From Gnetum montanum (taxonomy: Eukaryota; Streptophyta; Gnetopsida; Gnetales; Gnetaceae): a stretch of 49,275 nt of DNA. Of the stretch, positions 1 through 12,659 are shown one piece after another; position 1 is the stretch's first letter; each line of letters opens with the position of its first letter. The notes beneath the pieces were generated by a model, which searched no databases, was not told the origin of the DNA, and was given only the letters and a program-made list of their open reading frames with translations. A program made the translations under genes and the position numbers. The DNA lies in assembly GCA_015680685.1 (NCBI GenBank), contig MNCI01010083.1, forward strand, positions 1 through 49,275. The letters run 5' to 3'.

Positions 1-1250
1 TACATTGGAGAGGTGTTTGTTGTACAATAGTAGTAAAATTATCATGTTCTCTTGTAAATATTTTATTTTAAAATAATCAAAGATCTTAAAAATAAAAATT
101 AAATGATAGAAAAGATTTATGATAGAAACATTGCCAAAACTATCTAGAATTCTTTTTAATGGTGTAAGTAAAATTTTCCTATTTCTCCTTAATAAATTTC
201 CTTCTTCTCGTTCCAATCAAGCATTTATATGCCTTAACTAAAATTTGTCTATGAATCTTATTTAAATTCTTAATATTCTATCTAGCCTACACACAATCCT
301 CATCAAACCAACACTTTTTAACATGTTGTTGTGAATGTATAATTTGCTTAGTTGTTGTAAGACTAATTTGTTTAAGCTCCTTATGTTATCTTTCAATAGT
401 TCATTGACTATGTACTACATCCATATATTTTTTATTAGGGTAACATTGTATTGAAATTCTTTTCTATTCTTATGTTTTGTTAACTAAGAAAAATTTTGAA
501 TTTACAACAATAACTCTACATGATAATGAAAAGACTCTACTAAATCATCTTCAACTTTAAACTCCATAATAAATTTAATATCTTCATAAGAACATAAAAG
601 AAAATCAATGAAAGAGTTACCTTACGATACCATGAAAGTAAATGGTAATGATTAAGAAAATCTTGTAAGGCCATTATAAATGAGAAGATAAACAAATTTT
701 GTATATTCTAATAGTTGTTGGTCCATCTTATTAATAGTACCATCTATAGAACATCATGTCTAACTATGAATTTCAACAATATCTAAACTACTAACATTAT
801 GTTACCATTGAATAATTTTTGTATGTTGAGAGTCTAACCTTGCATTTAAAGCTCCACAAATAAATAGTAAGCCTTTTACTAAGTTTTTTTTAAAAAATTT
901 CCCTAGGAACTAAAAAGGGCAATTATTAGATAACTCTATAGAATCATAAAATATGGCAAGGAATGTAAAACCAAGTTGACATAGGATTTTTGGTGAAATA
1001 TATTATTTATGATCATTAATTTTTTCTAAATGTACATAGTTTTTAAAAGATTTCCTCACTAACACTACAATGCCACTAAAATATCTACCTCTTTGTCCTA
1101 CTATTGTGTTTCTTACAACAAAATAAATAAATCTATGAACTACAAAATCTACAGAACCAACATCTTCCAAAGTTTCAATAAAACCAAAAACATAAAGGCT
1201 ATAAAGGAAACTAATACTATTCATAAAAACAAGTTTATGTGCAATTTTAC
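1..1250 (-). pseudogene. LINE (L1-type) ORF2 endonuclease remnant
   Basis: Minus-strand translation resembles the apurinic-endonuclease domain of plant LINE ORF2. Reading downwards from about 1225: FGFIET (family GFxET), then SGIVVLVRKSFKNYV near 1090-1020 (family GGIAVLVRKS), then LICGALNAR near 860 (family LICGDFNAR). INKMDQQLLEYTKFVYL follows near 720, FTFMVSxGNSFIDF near 620 (family TYxSxxGxSVIDY), and CWFDEDCV near 315 (family WFDxxC linker). Several in-frame stops and shifts of frame interrupt it, so it is dead. The order matches a LINE, which would nick DNA and reverse-transcribe its own RNA. The reverse transcriptase part would lie left of the window. Domain identity is read by eye; family-level assignment inside LINEs is not possible. 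Confidence 0.6.
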
Positions 1251-2509
1251 CATCTATATTAAGAAATCCACACCTTAGAGGAACTATATGTTTTTTTGAA
1301 TAATTTTTGAAATACTACTATTTTGTAATTACTACCATGTTGCTAGCATTTAGATATGCTACAAAACCATTTTCATTAGTTACCTTAATCTTTCTTTCAT
1401 TGTTCAACCCTTTCTGCAAGTTCCTTTTAGGTAAGATCCTCATTTATCCAAATATTTTTCACATTCTCACTTTGCTTCAAATATCTTCAATGTCTTCATA
1501 CATGTTGAGGCTTTAAGATCCTTCTTTGTCTTCTACTTCACAAAACATAACAATTACATGTTGAGGCTTTTCACATCATTCACCTAGCACTCTAAAAACA
1601 TTAACAATGTTGAAAAAATTGATATGTATATCATCTATAATTTTTTCAAATTTCTTAACCAAAATTTCATCCATTTCACCCTTGTCTCTAGAATGCCTAT
1701 AAACTATAAATTTTTTCCTTTTCCTTTTTTTCATCTTGTTCTTGTTAAGCTTATAAAATTGCAAATCCCATCTTTATCTCTTTTCCTTCAAGTTTAGTTT
1801 CATTTTTATTTTCCTCTACCTTAGGTTAAGTTATGTTAATTTTAGCAAAATTTATTCATTATTCTTTGGAGTAACATTAGTCTCCTTTTTCTCTTCAATA
1901 TTTTCTTCTAGCGCTCTTTATTATTAAAGAATTTTTATGTTTTGTTCATGAATTTCATTCAACAATGTTATTTTGCTAATTATATGTTTCCATTATGTAG
2001 CATTTCTAACCATATTCTTCCATTGTTCAACTACAATTTCTTTGAGAGTAGTTAGAGATTTTTTTTCTATGCCTTATGATGATGCCATGATAAAGTTTTA
2101 AAATTTCTTGGGCAAATAATTCAATCTCTTTGGTAAAAAACTCTCATAAAAAATTAATCCATTTAACCTACCTTTAACTACCTTTCCTATTACTACCTGA
2201 AATGAAATCAATGTTAAAACCTTCATGGTAGAAATCCTAAATGCTAAAACCCTTACTACTAAAGCCTTTACCTTATTGTCAAAACCTCACTACCTCAAAT
2301 TAACATAATAATATATATAATTAATTTAGGTTATTTTTTGACTTTAGACTAAAAGTAACCAAAAAAACATATATGAAAATACAAAATATCACATTGAAGC
2401 TAGTTTCATAGCTACATTTATCCAAAAAATGAAAGCATGATTTGAGTTCATAATCATGACAATCCATCATAGTATCAGTGATATGAAATGTATGTAAATG
2501 ATGACCTAC
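1251..2509. other. AT-rich stretch without a recognisable gene
   Basis: Very AT-rich. A lysine-rich 62-codon minus-strand frame at 1576-1764 lies upstream of the LINE endonuclease and could be LINE leader or ORF1-side sequence, but nothing in it is diagnostic. No other feature is supported. Confidence 0.4.
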
Positions 2510-3160
2510 ATACATGATGTGGGAAATGATGTAGCAATGCAATGTCCAAAAGAAAGCATAAGTGTATGTGAGGTCTAAGGATTAGTGATTCCACTAGTTC
2601 CTCCCCATGGTTTGACGACCATGAAACACTTTCAAATGTTAGTTTGGGGGCACTCAAGATTTGGAAAGCCATTCTAGCTTGAGATTTCTAAGAAATAAGA
2701 AGGCTTCATCCTATTATTTCCTCTTTGTCCTTCTCATCTTATCTCATACTTATAGCACTACATGGGACTTGATTCTATGATGATCACAACAAATATGTAG
2801 ATAACCTAGATTGAATAGGACAAATGTGGCACTGCACCAAACCTTGTACTAGCTCGTAAGGGATATGGATGTGAGGCATCCCCTATAGATCCATCATTTT
2901 CCTTTTATCAATTATGTCTAAAAAGTTATTTATATGTTTATTTATTGGTCCTTATTTGAGGTCATAGATGTTATCCTAGACACATATACTCAATTTAAAA
3001 GATTTAGATTCATTGCATGCTTCCTTTCAAGTTATTAAATTATATCCACTACTCACATGGAGGTGTGATCCTTAGGCCTTTCATCCCAAGTCCATTAGAT
3101 CTAAAGGAATTTCTTAGGATGTTGGACAATGTTGAGGCAATGTTGTTAGAGATCATATCA
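2510..3160 (+). repeat. Outer direct repeat, left copy (possible old LTR)
   Basis: This stretch aligns by eye, in the same orientation, with 18545-19435. Shared runs include TAGTTCCTCCCCATGG, TCCTCTTTGTCCT and ATCTAAAGGAATT. The two copies are about 15 kb apart and bracket other retroelement remnants, as expected for LTRs of an old element that later received nested insertions. No clear TG...CA ends, primer-binding site or target duplication could be fixed, so LTR status is inference. Confidence 0.5.
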
Positions 3161-3407
3161 AAGTATTCTTCTATGTGTTATGATGAATGTGATATTCTCC
3201 CATCTTGTTATAGCTTGATGTTTTGGCCTTGGTTTCTTATGTATTTTTTTTATCATTATTAATGAATGCTTTGTATGAATGATGTGTTGCACATGATCCC
3301 TACTAAATCTTTTATTTCTAAGTTATTGTCTCATCCTTATAGATAAAATAGGTACAAAGATGTTGAGATAGTGGAAACCTTAGTTGATGAGTCACATGAT
3401 TTGGCCA

Positions 3408-4245
3408 TGTTAATGGGATCTCATTAACGTGATCCCATTAATGTAGGGTTTAACCAATTGACATGTACCCATCAATAGGGCATCCTATTTTGCCTATAAA
3501 TGTGTGCCTACTTATTACATTTATGGGATAAGTCTCATAGTTGTAGTAAAGCTCTAATAACTTTTTAAACTTAAAAGTTAGAATATTTTTTGAGTGTCCA
3601 AAGTAGGATTCAAAGAGTGTACAGATCGTTATTTGAGCACTATTGTNAAACTTCAATGTGGATGGAATTAATGGCTAGATTTTCTAATAAACCTTGCAGC
3701 ACTTAGACTAGATTAATTGTTTTCTTTAAGCATTTAATATTTAAGAATTTCCTCTAATGTTTTTAAGTAATCAAGTAATTAATTAATTAATATAGAGTAA
3801 ATAGCACACATAAGTACAACCACTTCGAGCATATCTCTAACACTTGGTAATCCTAGTAACACTTAATGTTTGGTAACCTACTAGTGTTATACGTGTTCAA
3901 GATGTCTATGACAAGTGGGAATGGATGCTTATGTTAGGATTAGTTAAGTGATGGCTAGTTATTATATTAGTTAGATATTAGATTAATTAATTCTTTATTC
4001 TTTATTCTTGTTCTTAGGTGACTTAAAATATAAAAGAGAAAATGATAAAAATCATGTCTTAGTTACACTAAATAATATCCTTGAACTTCACAATTGGAAC
4101 TAGGAAGACAACGATTGCAATGACTAGTTTCACCTCCTAGAACTTAGTGTACTTAGAGAACTAAAGTCTATGGAATTTGACTAGATCGCTAAGTGAATGC
4201 TAGTGATTTGTATGGTTGGTTGTAGGGTATACTCGCTACTCATCA
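3408..4245 (+). mobile_element. Lone LTR-like copy of the 8-15 kb gypsy family
   Basis: On the plus strand this is a diverged inverted relative of the repeats at 8021-8879 and 14576-15439. The complement shares the same ordered blocks: a CTAACATAAGCAT run, GGTTACCAA, ACTAGGATTACCAAG, AAATATTCTAACTTTTAA and a TATAAAT-type box. In element-sense orientation it ends in ACTCATCA at 4245, like the other copies. No gag or pol was seen to its right, so it may be a solo LTR or the surviving end of a decayed element. It contains a single N at 3647. Confidence 0.5.
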
Positions 4246-7200
4246 TAAGTGAATTATGTAAGTAGTATGTCTTTGAAAAAGATAAGTGCTCTTGAGACCT
4301 CAATGAATTGATTACTTAGTCTCAAATCCTTGACATTATGATGTAAATTTGTTAGTACTGATGCTATAATGCAATAGCTAGTGCATCGTGATTTGTTTTT
4401 CTATCAATGCCTAGGGTAATCACTTATTGAGGACTATGGGTAGTTCTAAATCCCTTTAGAAACTTGTAAGTGTAGAAGGCATGAAATAGTATCCTTGGCC
4501 TTGCTAGATACTAATGGTTCAAGTGTTGTTGATGCCTTGAGATCCCACTATGGCAGGTGATGAATCTTTAAATGGTGCTCATACTTTACTCATTCATTGA
4601 ATTCACATTTTTCTTTACTAGTTTTGATTGTAGATTTTAGTGGCATCAACATTATAGTTGGTATTGTGCATGCAACCAAAAGTTTTAATGTCAAAATGAT
4701 GCAACTTTGGCTTTACTCTTGATGGTCTAAAACCTAAGTCTTAGGATAGGCTCAAGTAGCATTCCCCATCATTGTATTCTATGCCTACCAAATGCAATTA
4801 TTATTCCATGTATATTCTACCGTATTGATGTAATAAAATTATTACTTGTAGTTCATGTACTAAGGAGTATTAGTTGTTTGATATCATTATAGACTCTTAT
4901 GTTTTATTTTTGTAGGCCTATGCCACAGCTTATGACAAGGCCAAGTTAAATGATCAATATTTCCTCTATGGCTAGACTCTTTTATGGTTAGTACATCTTC
5001 ATGAATTATAGTTGGTCTTTGCCCTCTAATATGATACCCTCTCAAAGATCTATGAATAAGTCTATTGTATGGTCAATATCATATTTTGGGGGTTGTGGCA
5101 TGTTCTGGGTCATGGTGTTTTTAAATAAGTGGTGGTTAACATATTTTGGTGATACTTGCATGTCCTAATGATATGTCCTTGGAGATTATGGCATGTCCTA
5201 GTGGTAAGTGCCCTTGGTGATCATGGTTAACATAATGTGATTAGATCTTAGACTCTTCCTTAAGGGTCTTCTATTTTGCAGTGATCTTATTTAGTTATGA
5301 GCAGTGGTTGCTCTTAGCAGAAATTCAATCTATTTGTACATTGATAATGACTATGGCAATAAGTGGTTTCCAAGTGGTAATAGATTTATGACAAGTTCTT
5401 GAATCTTAGTTTCTTAATTGACCTTGGTGTAGTATAATCTTTATCTTTGGATGACTAAGCTACTTCTCCCTTGGATGGATGTTCTCTTTAGAGTAGTGCT
5501 ATAGGCCATGGAATGGCATTCCATGCTTACATAAATGTTACTTTAATTCCTCTAATTATTGGATTCTCTTGAATGTCCTACTTTCTTATCATACACATGT
5601 AGGTTGAGTGCTTAAGTGAGAGTCCTCATAACCTAGGATTCATGTGTTAATTTAGGTTATGGTGTCTGGTGCTACTTCTCTTGATAATGCTAGATGTTTT
5701 AGTACATACATCTCTGCAAGTGTGTCAATGTTAATAATGTTCCAATTTTGCAATTGGGTCTTTGGCTTGATGGCATGACCTATTTTGTCTTGTATGAAAT
5801 TTCATGAATTTTTATCAAAGTTTTTTTTATTCAATTTAAGACAATACTTCCTATGAATGTTCAAAATGTAGATAATGTTTAGAATCTCTTCGAATTTTGG
5901 TCCTATGTGCCAAAACTCTTAGAACTCATAATAGAGATAGGGTATGATTACAATTCCTAATTTCTTGAATTTATTTATAGGTGTAGTTGATAAAGTAGGC
6001 TTGATTCCCTTGAACATTATTATGTAAGATGCGATTTGATGAAATATCGTTTGTCTTGGTTATTCTAGATGGACTTCTCCAATTAGTTCTTTTGATCCCT
6101 CTAGTAAACTTTCCCTATTAAAAACCTTATGATAATTGATAGTAGAAGGTAGAGGCTAGATTATTGATGATGATTATTCCTCCTTCAATGTTTTACCAAA
6201 ACTCCTTGAGGACAGAGTCCTCCTAATGGCTATTTATAAATAGATGTTACTTCTAATTTTGGGCATAAACTAGAAAAGAAAGAAAACAAGCAGAGTTGAG
6301 ACATTGGCTGCCTTAAATGTCTCAACTATTTTGGCTTTTGTATCATGAAATTATGAATAGGACCTCATGTGGTATAATGTAAATCCTCCCATTGATAGCT
6401 TTAGTGGCGGATGCTTTAGTATCTCACTATTGGTTCTTGATGTTAAATAGAATGTTTGGTAAGACCTACAAATTTATGTATTCCCATAACAATTTGTGGT
6501 TATGAAACATGGCTATGTTGGCTTGGTAGGCTTTCTTGGCCTATATAATGGGTATGATGCAAATTAGATGCTAGACTCACTTTTTAGGAGAAACCGCAGA
6601 ATGAGGATCTCTTTAATTTGATAGAAACACAAAGTTGGTATGATCAATTTTTGTGTTGAGATGTTCCTAGCTTCGTAAGAGCTATAGATTGTACAAAATT
6701 CAATATTCCTTAATGATTTGTGATGGAGTTTATTTTCAAAAGCATTCTAAGTACTTCTCTTTGTTGTAAGTTACCAAAAAATAGTGCATATCTTGCTTCC
6801 AATGACATAGAGATCATGATATATCAACATACTTTAGTTTATTCGATTCTAGATGGGTGTTAAGGTTATGGTAGATGATATGGGAAGAGAACTATGTTAG
6901 GGTAGGTTTCCCTAACTATCCTTAGCTTTACCTAACATTCAAGTAGCCAAACTTGATGTTGGGCATATTTGATAATTTTACATGGTAGCAAGTGTATGGG
7001 ATGCCTTGATTTCATCTTAGAGAAATTTTCCAATTAAATTTTGGATCTTATTCATTACTTTGGATATGGTAGTATGCTATTCCATGATAGAAATATGGTT
7101 AAGTGATGATAGTTTGTCCTTGAATAGCAAGATCAAAACATATTGATGTACTTCTAGACCTTACTTGAAAGAAGGAATTTACTCAACTTTCTTTCTACTA

Positions 7201-7300
7201 GCTTAGATCTAAAACAAAGAAACAAAAAGAAGAAAAGAAGAATGATTTAAGTGTGTAGATGGTTACCTAATGTATAGATGGCTAGATTAGGGAGACAAAA
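4246..7300. other. About 3 kb with no recognisable gene
   Basis: AT-rich, stops in all frames, no open frame above 60 codons and no domain recognised on either strand. Probably the internal part of an old element, but nothing supports a specific call. Confidence 0.4.
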
Positions 7301-7930
7301 TGTAATGTCCTCCTTCCTACCCTTAGGACGAAGAGCATTACATGGGATAAGAACAAATAATAAAGGATGGTCATGAAAAAGTATTGAAATTGATTCATTC
7401 TGATGCAATGAAAGAAAGTATTGTTAAGCCATGACTGATAGGATGAAGAAGATATTAAATAATGATAAGACAATGTGAATTACATCTTTGAATATTAACA
7501 TGCTTATATATATACAAATAATAAATATTTAAATTATAAGTAGCTACTAAAAGAAATCTCAAATTCAATACTATTATACATGCCATAATTATCTCATCTC
7601 AAACATCTTACATATGGAAATATGATAGATTATTGTTCATAATACATACAAGTCTACTATAAGAGACTAAGCACATGAATCATATTTATATACATCTATT
7701 TATGAAATAGTAATTATAATTCCAACATGTGTCATGAACATCTCCAAAGTACCACATGTACTCCATGCTCTTCCTAGTCCAAAATACCTATACATAAAAC
7801 ATAAATATTAGTTACCATTGAATGAGTAACCTTGGCATCCTCTTTTGGTTAAATTGACGACATGTCTCCTGACAACCTACAAACAAAAAAAAAAAACAAT
7901 GCAAAGCATATCCAAGCATATATTTCCTAT
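7301..7930. other. AT-rich spacer with small inverted repeat
   Basis: Near 7302-7346 the sequence starts TGTAATG and is followed about 35 bases later by CATTACA. This is a short inverted repeat of the kind seen at LTR ends. No matching second end was found. The rest is AT-rich with no gene. Confidence 0.25.
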
Positions 7931-8016
7931 AACATCTAAGATCATCCATAAAAAGGGAACTAAGAATTCACAAACATGCTAAAACCTTGATGTCATACAA
8001 TTATCCATGCAAGGCA
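7931..8016 (+). repeat. Flanking repeat A, left copy
   Basis: About 80 bases just outside the left LTR of the 8-15 kb element. It resembles 15493-15578, just outside the right LTR, in the same orientation. Shared runs include ACATCTAAGAT, ACTAAGAATT, ACATGCTAAAA and AATTATCCA. Confidence 0.45.
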
Positions 8017-8020
8017 TATC

Positions 8021-8879
8021 TAATGAGTGGTGTGGTACCCCTATGCGCAAGCATATGAATCATGAAGTGTTCATGTGCAATCTGGTTGAATTTCATAGAC
8101 TCTATAGTTTTCGATGCACTAGCCTCCTAGGCAATGAACCTTGTTCTAAGGTTATTCATTGTCTTTCCAACTACACTTGTGATGCACATGGTATGGTTAA
8201 GTGTAATCAAGATATATAATTTTTATCATTTTATGTTTTATGTTCTTTGGTGCTTGAAGAGGGAGGAATAAAGTAATTTAATGACTAAACTAATTTTACT
8301 AATTCACTGATCTCTAACTAGTCCTAACATAAGCATATGGTTCCACTTTTTGTACATGTCCTAAACCCCCATATCCACTACTAGGTTACCATCTGCTACA
8401 CTACTAGGATTACCAACCAATAACGCTGCTAGGATTACCAAGCAAATATGTGTTTACATTCAAAGTGGTCGTACTCATGTAACTAATCCATTTATCTTAA
8501 TTTATTAAAGCCTAATTTAGCATAATTGATTAAATATTTAATAAAAATAATGAATGCATAAATAAAATATTTAAGCTATTTGGAATGCTGCAAGGTTTAT
8601 CAAGAAGCTGGTGTTTATTACCATGCACATTTGTGTGGTTTAGGTACAATAGTACTTCAATAAAGATCCATATACTCAATAACTCCTACTATGGGCACTT
8701 GGGAAAAATATTCTAACTTTTAAATAGACAAATTATGATAGCTCTACTACTATTATGAATCTGATGCCATAAATATGGCTAGTGAGCATGTATTTATAAG
8801 AAAAAAAAAAGACCTTGCATTGATGAGACTATGTCGACACATGAAACGATGTGTTGATGGGGTTGCATCAATGAGCCCA
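8021..8879 (-). repeat. 3' LTR of the 8-15 kb gypsy element
   Basis: Aligns with 14576-15439 over its full length. Shared runs include CACATGGTATGGTTAAGTGT and TTTTTATCATTTTATGTTT. In sense orientation a TTATAAATA box lies near 8800. Length is about 860 bp. Confidence 0.6.
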
Positions 8880-9129
8880 TGACTGAATAAAAAATTATCC
8901 TTAAGTTTCTTTATAAAATTAGGAAGGTATGGGATTATTAACTAACTCTAGACTCAACAAACTGACTTGACAAAACTAAGTGACCAAATGTAGGAATCAA
9001 CACATTATAAAAATTATGGTGTTCATGATACAAAATTGAACACCATGACATGACTCTACAAAATTTGATAGTGTATTCTTTGATGGTATGACGTTGGTTG
9101 GGAACATTAAATAGTTCTAGGTGGTGGAG

Positions 9130-10700
9130 GTTCTTAAGGCTCTAAAGTATCTTCACCAACTTCTAGCATGTGCAATGGTTGAGGTGGCTATGGCTATCCT
9201 ACTGCTTCTGCAACTTCTGGTGGGACACGAAAAGGATCCAACAATGCCTTCATTTTCTCCTCCTTATTTTTGGGATCATGCACTATCCATATAGCTTTAC
9301 TAATGTGGGTTAGAATGCATGCATTCCAAGGATAAGGAATCACTAGAAATAGCTCCTTGGCATTGATGAACCAAGTAGTAAATTATTTGTGCTCAATGTC
9401 AAATGCATTGACTACATCTCTCAGCTCTTGGTAATCATTCATTCTCTTGGCCATGTTCTATGTAGTTGATTGTTGATCTATAAATTGTACTTTGAGAACT
9501 TCAAGTTTAGCATTTGTTATCTCAAAATTTTGCTTGGTGTCCTTATGTTGATTGAACTCGGCCTCACATAGTAAGTACAAGTTGGCCATCTACTTTTAGA
9601 TTTCTAATTAGGGTCATCTAGTAGTTAGCATTGCTATGTTTTCATAGCAAAGATTGGCCAATTTCATGTACTTTATCATTTTTTCAATTTGCAACTCCTT
9701 TAGGTAGATCTCCACTCTATTATAGGCATCTATTCCATTGATGATGGGTTGTCACACTTCTCTTCCTTGCTAGAGTTGCTAGAGGGCTTCATTTACTTTG
9801 CCTTAGCCATTTGCATATGCTTCTCATTCACTCCCTTCTACAGGCCAACCCAGTCTCTATAATGATTCTTAAATCTTTTAAATTTCAAAGCATCATTTTT
9901 CCACACACCAATCTCGATGGTAGATTTCTGGCATAAGGCTTAGACTTCTTCCATAGATAGATTACAATTCTCCACAGATAATTTTCTCAATTCTATATTT
10001 ACCATGGTAAGCTACCCATGTTATTAATGAATGAATTTCTACATCTGTGGTTTCTATACATCAACATTACACAAGCAATGATTTTTTGTAATAAGTGACT
10101 CATTTTCTTAGCACATATGAATTAAGTCCTTCTAAATCGAGTACACTTTTTCTTCTACTATGGACTAGATGAAGATGGTCATTACCATTTCCACCTCAAC
10201 TTATTTTAGTCATTCTTGAAGCTATTGAAAAGCTTCATCTCTTGTTATTTTTGGGCTGACAAGTGTGGGATCAGCAAAACAAGCATGTAGTTTAGCAAAT
10301 TTTATGATCTCAAGTGTTGATTTTGTGCTTGGGCCATTTGAACTTGACCTTCTAGGATGATGCACTTGCCCTTTACTTCCAAAAACTCTTGCTAGGTTGT
10401 AGTAATGTTATATGTAAATTCAAAGATATCCAGAATCAGTTGCCTTGTCCCCACTAGTTAGTACAACAACTCTTTGTGCTAGGCTACACTCAATTTTTTG
10501 TTGGTCATGCCTACAGATGTCTGCACATCTTAGAGTGCAGAAACATCTAATATAGATGTTGTAGGCATGTTAAGTGGTTCATCTATTTAGCTAGCAATGA
10601 CTTCAGCAATAGTCTCCTATCCTTGGTGTTGCATCACTAATACAGTTGTCCACTTTCCTTTCACCAACCCCCTACAAAGAAGGCAACATTCCTAAAAGTT
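9130..10700 (-). pseudogene. Decayed coding block downstream of integrase, function unknown
   Basis: Minus-strand translation is coding-like over about 1.5 kb, with stops and a few frame changes. Readable runs include TSVGMTNKKLSVA near 10510, CIILEGQVQMAQAQNQ near 10340, NIELRKLSVENCNLSMEEV near 10000, IYLKELQIEKMIKYMKLAN near 9690, MANLYLLCEAEFNQHKD near 9590, and FTTWFINAKELFLVIPYPW near 9370. The composition is rich in K, E, Q and L, suggesting coiled coil. It lies between integrase and 3' LTR, where some plant gypsy lineages carry an additional ORF. No homology is recognised, and it could equally be a gag-like piece of another element. Confidence 0.4.
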
Positions 10701-12224
10701 TCTAAGAATAAATGGTATCGAGATGAAGACACCATCACCTCATGGTCATTGGGATCAAACCTTATGGACAACCACATTTATTGGGTAGAGAATATCAATC
10801 CACCTCTTTCCATCTAGCTAATTGTCTGAGCCACCTTATTAAGGAGAGATCTCCATCATTTATTCCTGCACATTGCTCCTACTCATGCAAGAGTTGTTCT
10901 CGAATTTCATGAAAGTGTTCAATGGCTATTTGGGCCTCCGGTGTTGTTTCTTGAGTAGGTGGTGGAGCTGGTGGCTACTACTCCTCTTCTTTAGTCACAA
11001 CAAGTGTCTTATCCTTCATTATTTGAGACCATGAGTCCAAAGGAGCATGCCTAATCATGTGATTTTTCATAGTAGATGATCATTGCCATTTAGCAAAGTT
11101 TCTAGATGAGGCATGAAAAATTCAAGGTTTTCCTTCTACATTCATTTTATTTGAAGTGCTTCTCAATCTTTAAATAGATCAATTGTGGAAGGTTTTCTGG
11201 AAATATCCTACTTAGAGCAATGCATGCTTAGTAGAAAAGGTAGTTACCTTGTTGGACCTTACTATTGGATTGACGTGATAGGTTGCTATTTTGAAGTATA
11301 CGCATTTCACCAGTGTAAGTGCACCAAACTCCTAACGGTCAACCCCATAACACCATTGGGTCCACTACTTTTTGGTCTCAAGTTTAACTTGTGTTAATAG
11401 CTCTACCAGTTGTGTTCTAGTGTAAAGAAAACTAAGCACCTGTATGATAGCTTCAACTAATTAGGACACTTGAATATCCTTGATCTTTACTGTGGAGCTA
11501 GCCTTTTGTTATTCCAAAAGAAATATGTCTCTCCCATGTACCACTGCCCACTAGGAGTGATGATTGGCCATATGGGAGATATTTGCAATTGTGTTTTCAC
11601 CTCCACTAGAGCATGCTCTAAAAATTTCCCAAAGTTTAGTTCCTCAGGAACTAAGCGTTGCATCTCATAGGGCCTAATGATGTCAAGGAACCCTTTTGTT
11701 AGTGTGAATTCATGCCTTGATATGGATCTTAGTAATTCCCCTCATTGTGATTATTCTATTGAAACTTCTTCTTTGGGAATCTATTATACAAATTCCACTT
11801 TGGGCTCCTCTCAAAGATGTCCCATTGCATGGGTTGCCTCTGGTGGCTCTTGAGCTTACTCTTGTTGGCTCCTTTTAGTTCTAGGCCATTTCTCCCTTAA
11901 TTGAGAGGGTTATTCTTCCTATAGTCATTTTAGTCTTGATGCTATCTATAATCACAACATGACCATGGATTAGCAATTGTTGTGTAACATGAAACAATTG
12001 GGATACCTTATCTCCTTAGGATAGTTACAGCTGGCTAAGTTGTGATTATGGCTAATTTAATCCATTTTAATCATTATTGCATTTGTGTTTTAATGTTAAT
12101 AAGTCATTCTAGAGGATGTTGGAAGGGCTAACTCTCAAAATTTGATAGTTTCATATTATCATATTCATTAACCCCTTTTGGAAGAGTTAGAAAATTTTTT
12201 AAAAAATTTTCATTAACCCATTTG
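10701..12224. other. Internal retroelement sequence, unassigned
   Basis: Lies between the extra coding block and integrase. Plus-strand open frames of 66-70 codons at 11185-11397 and 11470-11670 show no recognisable domain and are probably chance. No other signal. Confidence 0.35.
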
Positions 12225-12530
12225 ATGTAGTAGTTGACTACTACAATGATATATGCATTTTCATTAGACATGGGCATGATGGAACCCATGAAGTCTATGT
12301 CCCATATGTCAAACAGCTCTATTGGTTAAATCCATTATTGAGGACCCTCCATTTGTGCAGTCATACCACCATCTCGTTGACAACATTTACAACATTAGAC
12401 AAACTGTTGGGCATGTTTGAAGATTGTAGGCCAATAGTTGGCATTCCCCATGATTGTGGTTGATGCCATTGTTGGTATTGCTCATATGATTTTGGTGAAG
12501 CCCCACTTGGATAAGAAGCTTATTGTTGCT
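12225..12530 (-). pseudogene. Gypsy integrase remnant (zinc finger end and catalytic core start)
   Basis: The minus-strand frame reads YWPTIFKHAQQFV followed by a stop, then CCKCCQRDGG, then after two further stops PIELFDIWDIDFMGS and AYIIVVVNYYIKW. This is the classic Ty3/gypsy integrase junction: the end of the HHCC finger (CxxCQR) followed by the core with the first catalytic aspartate in the DIDFMG motif. Integrase inserts retrotransposon cDNA into chromosomes. The upstream histidine pair is degraded and the rest of the core is not readable. Three stops make it non-functional. Confidence 0.7.
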
Positions 12531-12659
12531 AATGGAACTACCTTAGATTACCTTGAGGATAAGATAATCATCTAGGTGCTTGACTTTTTACTAGTTGTGG
12601 ATTTAAAGTGTACATCCTAGATAGACTCTTGTAGGTGTGGTACCATAGGACAACATCCC

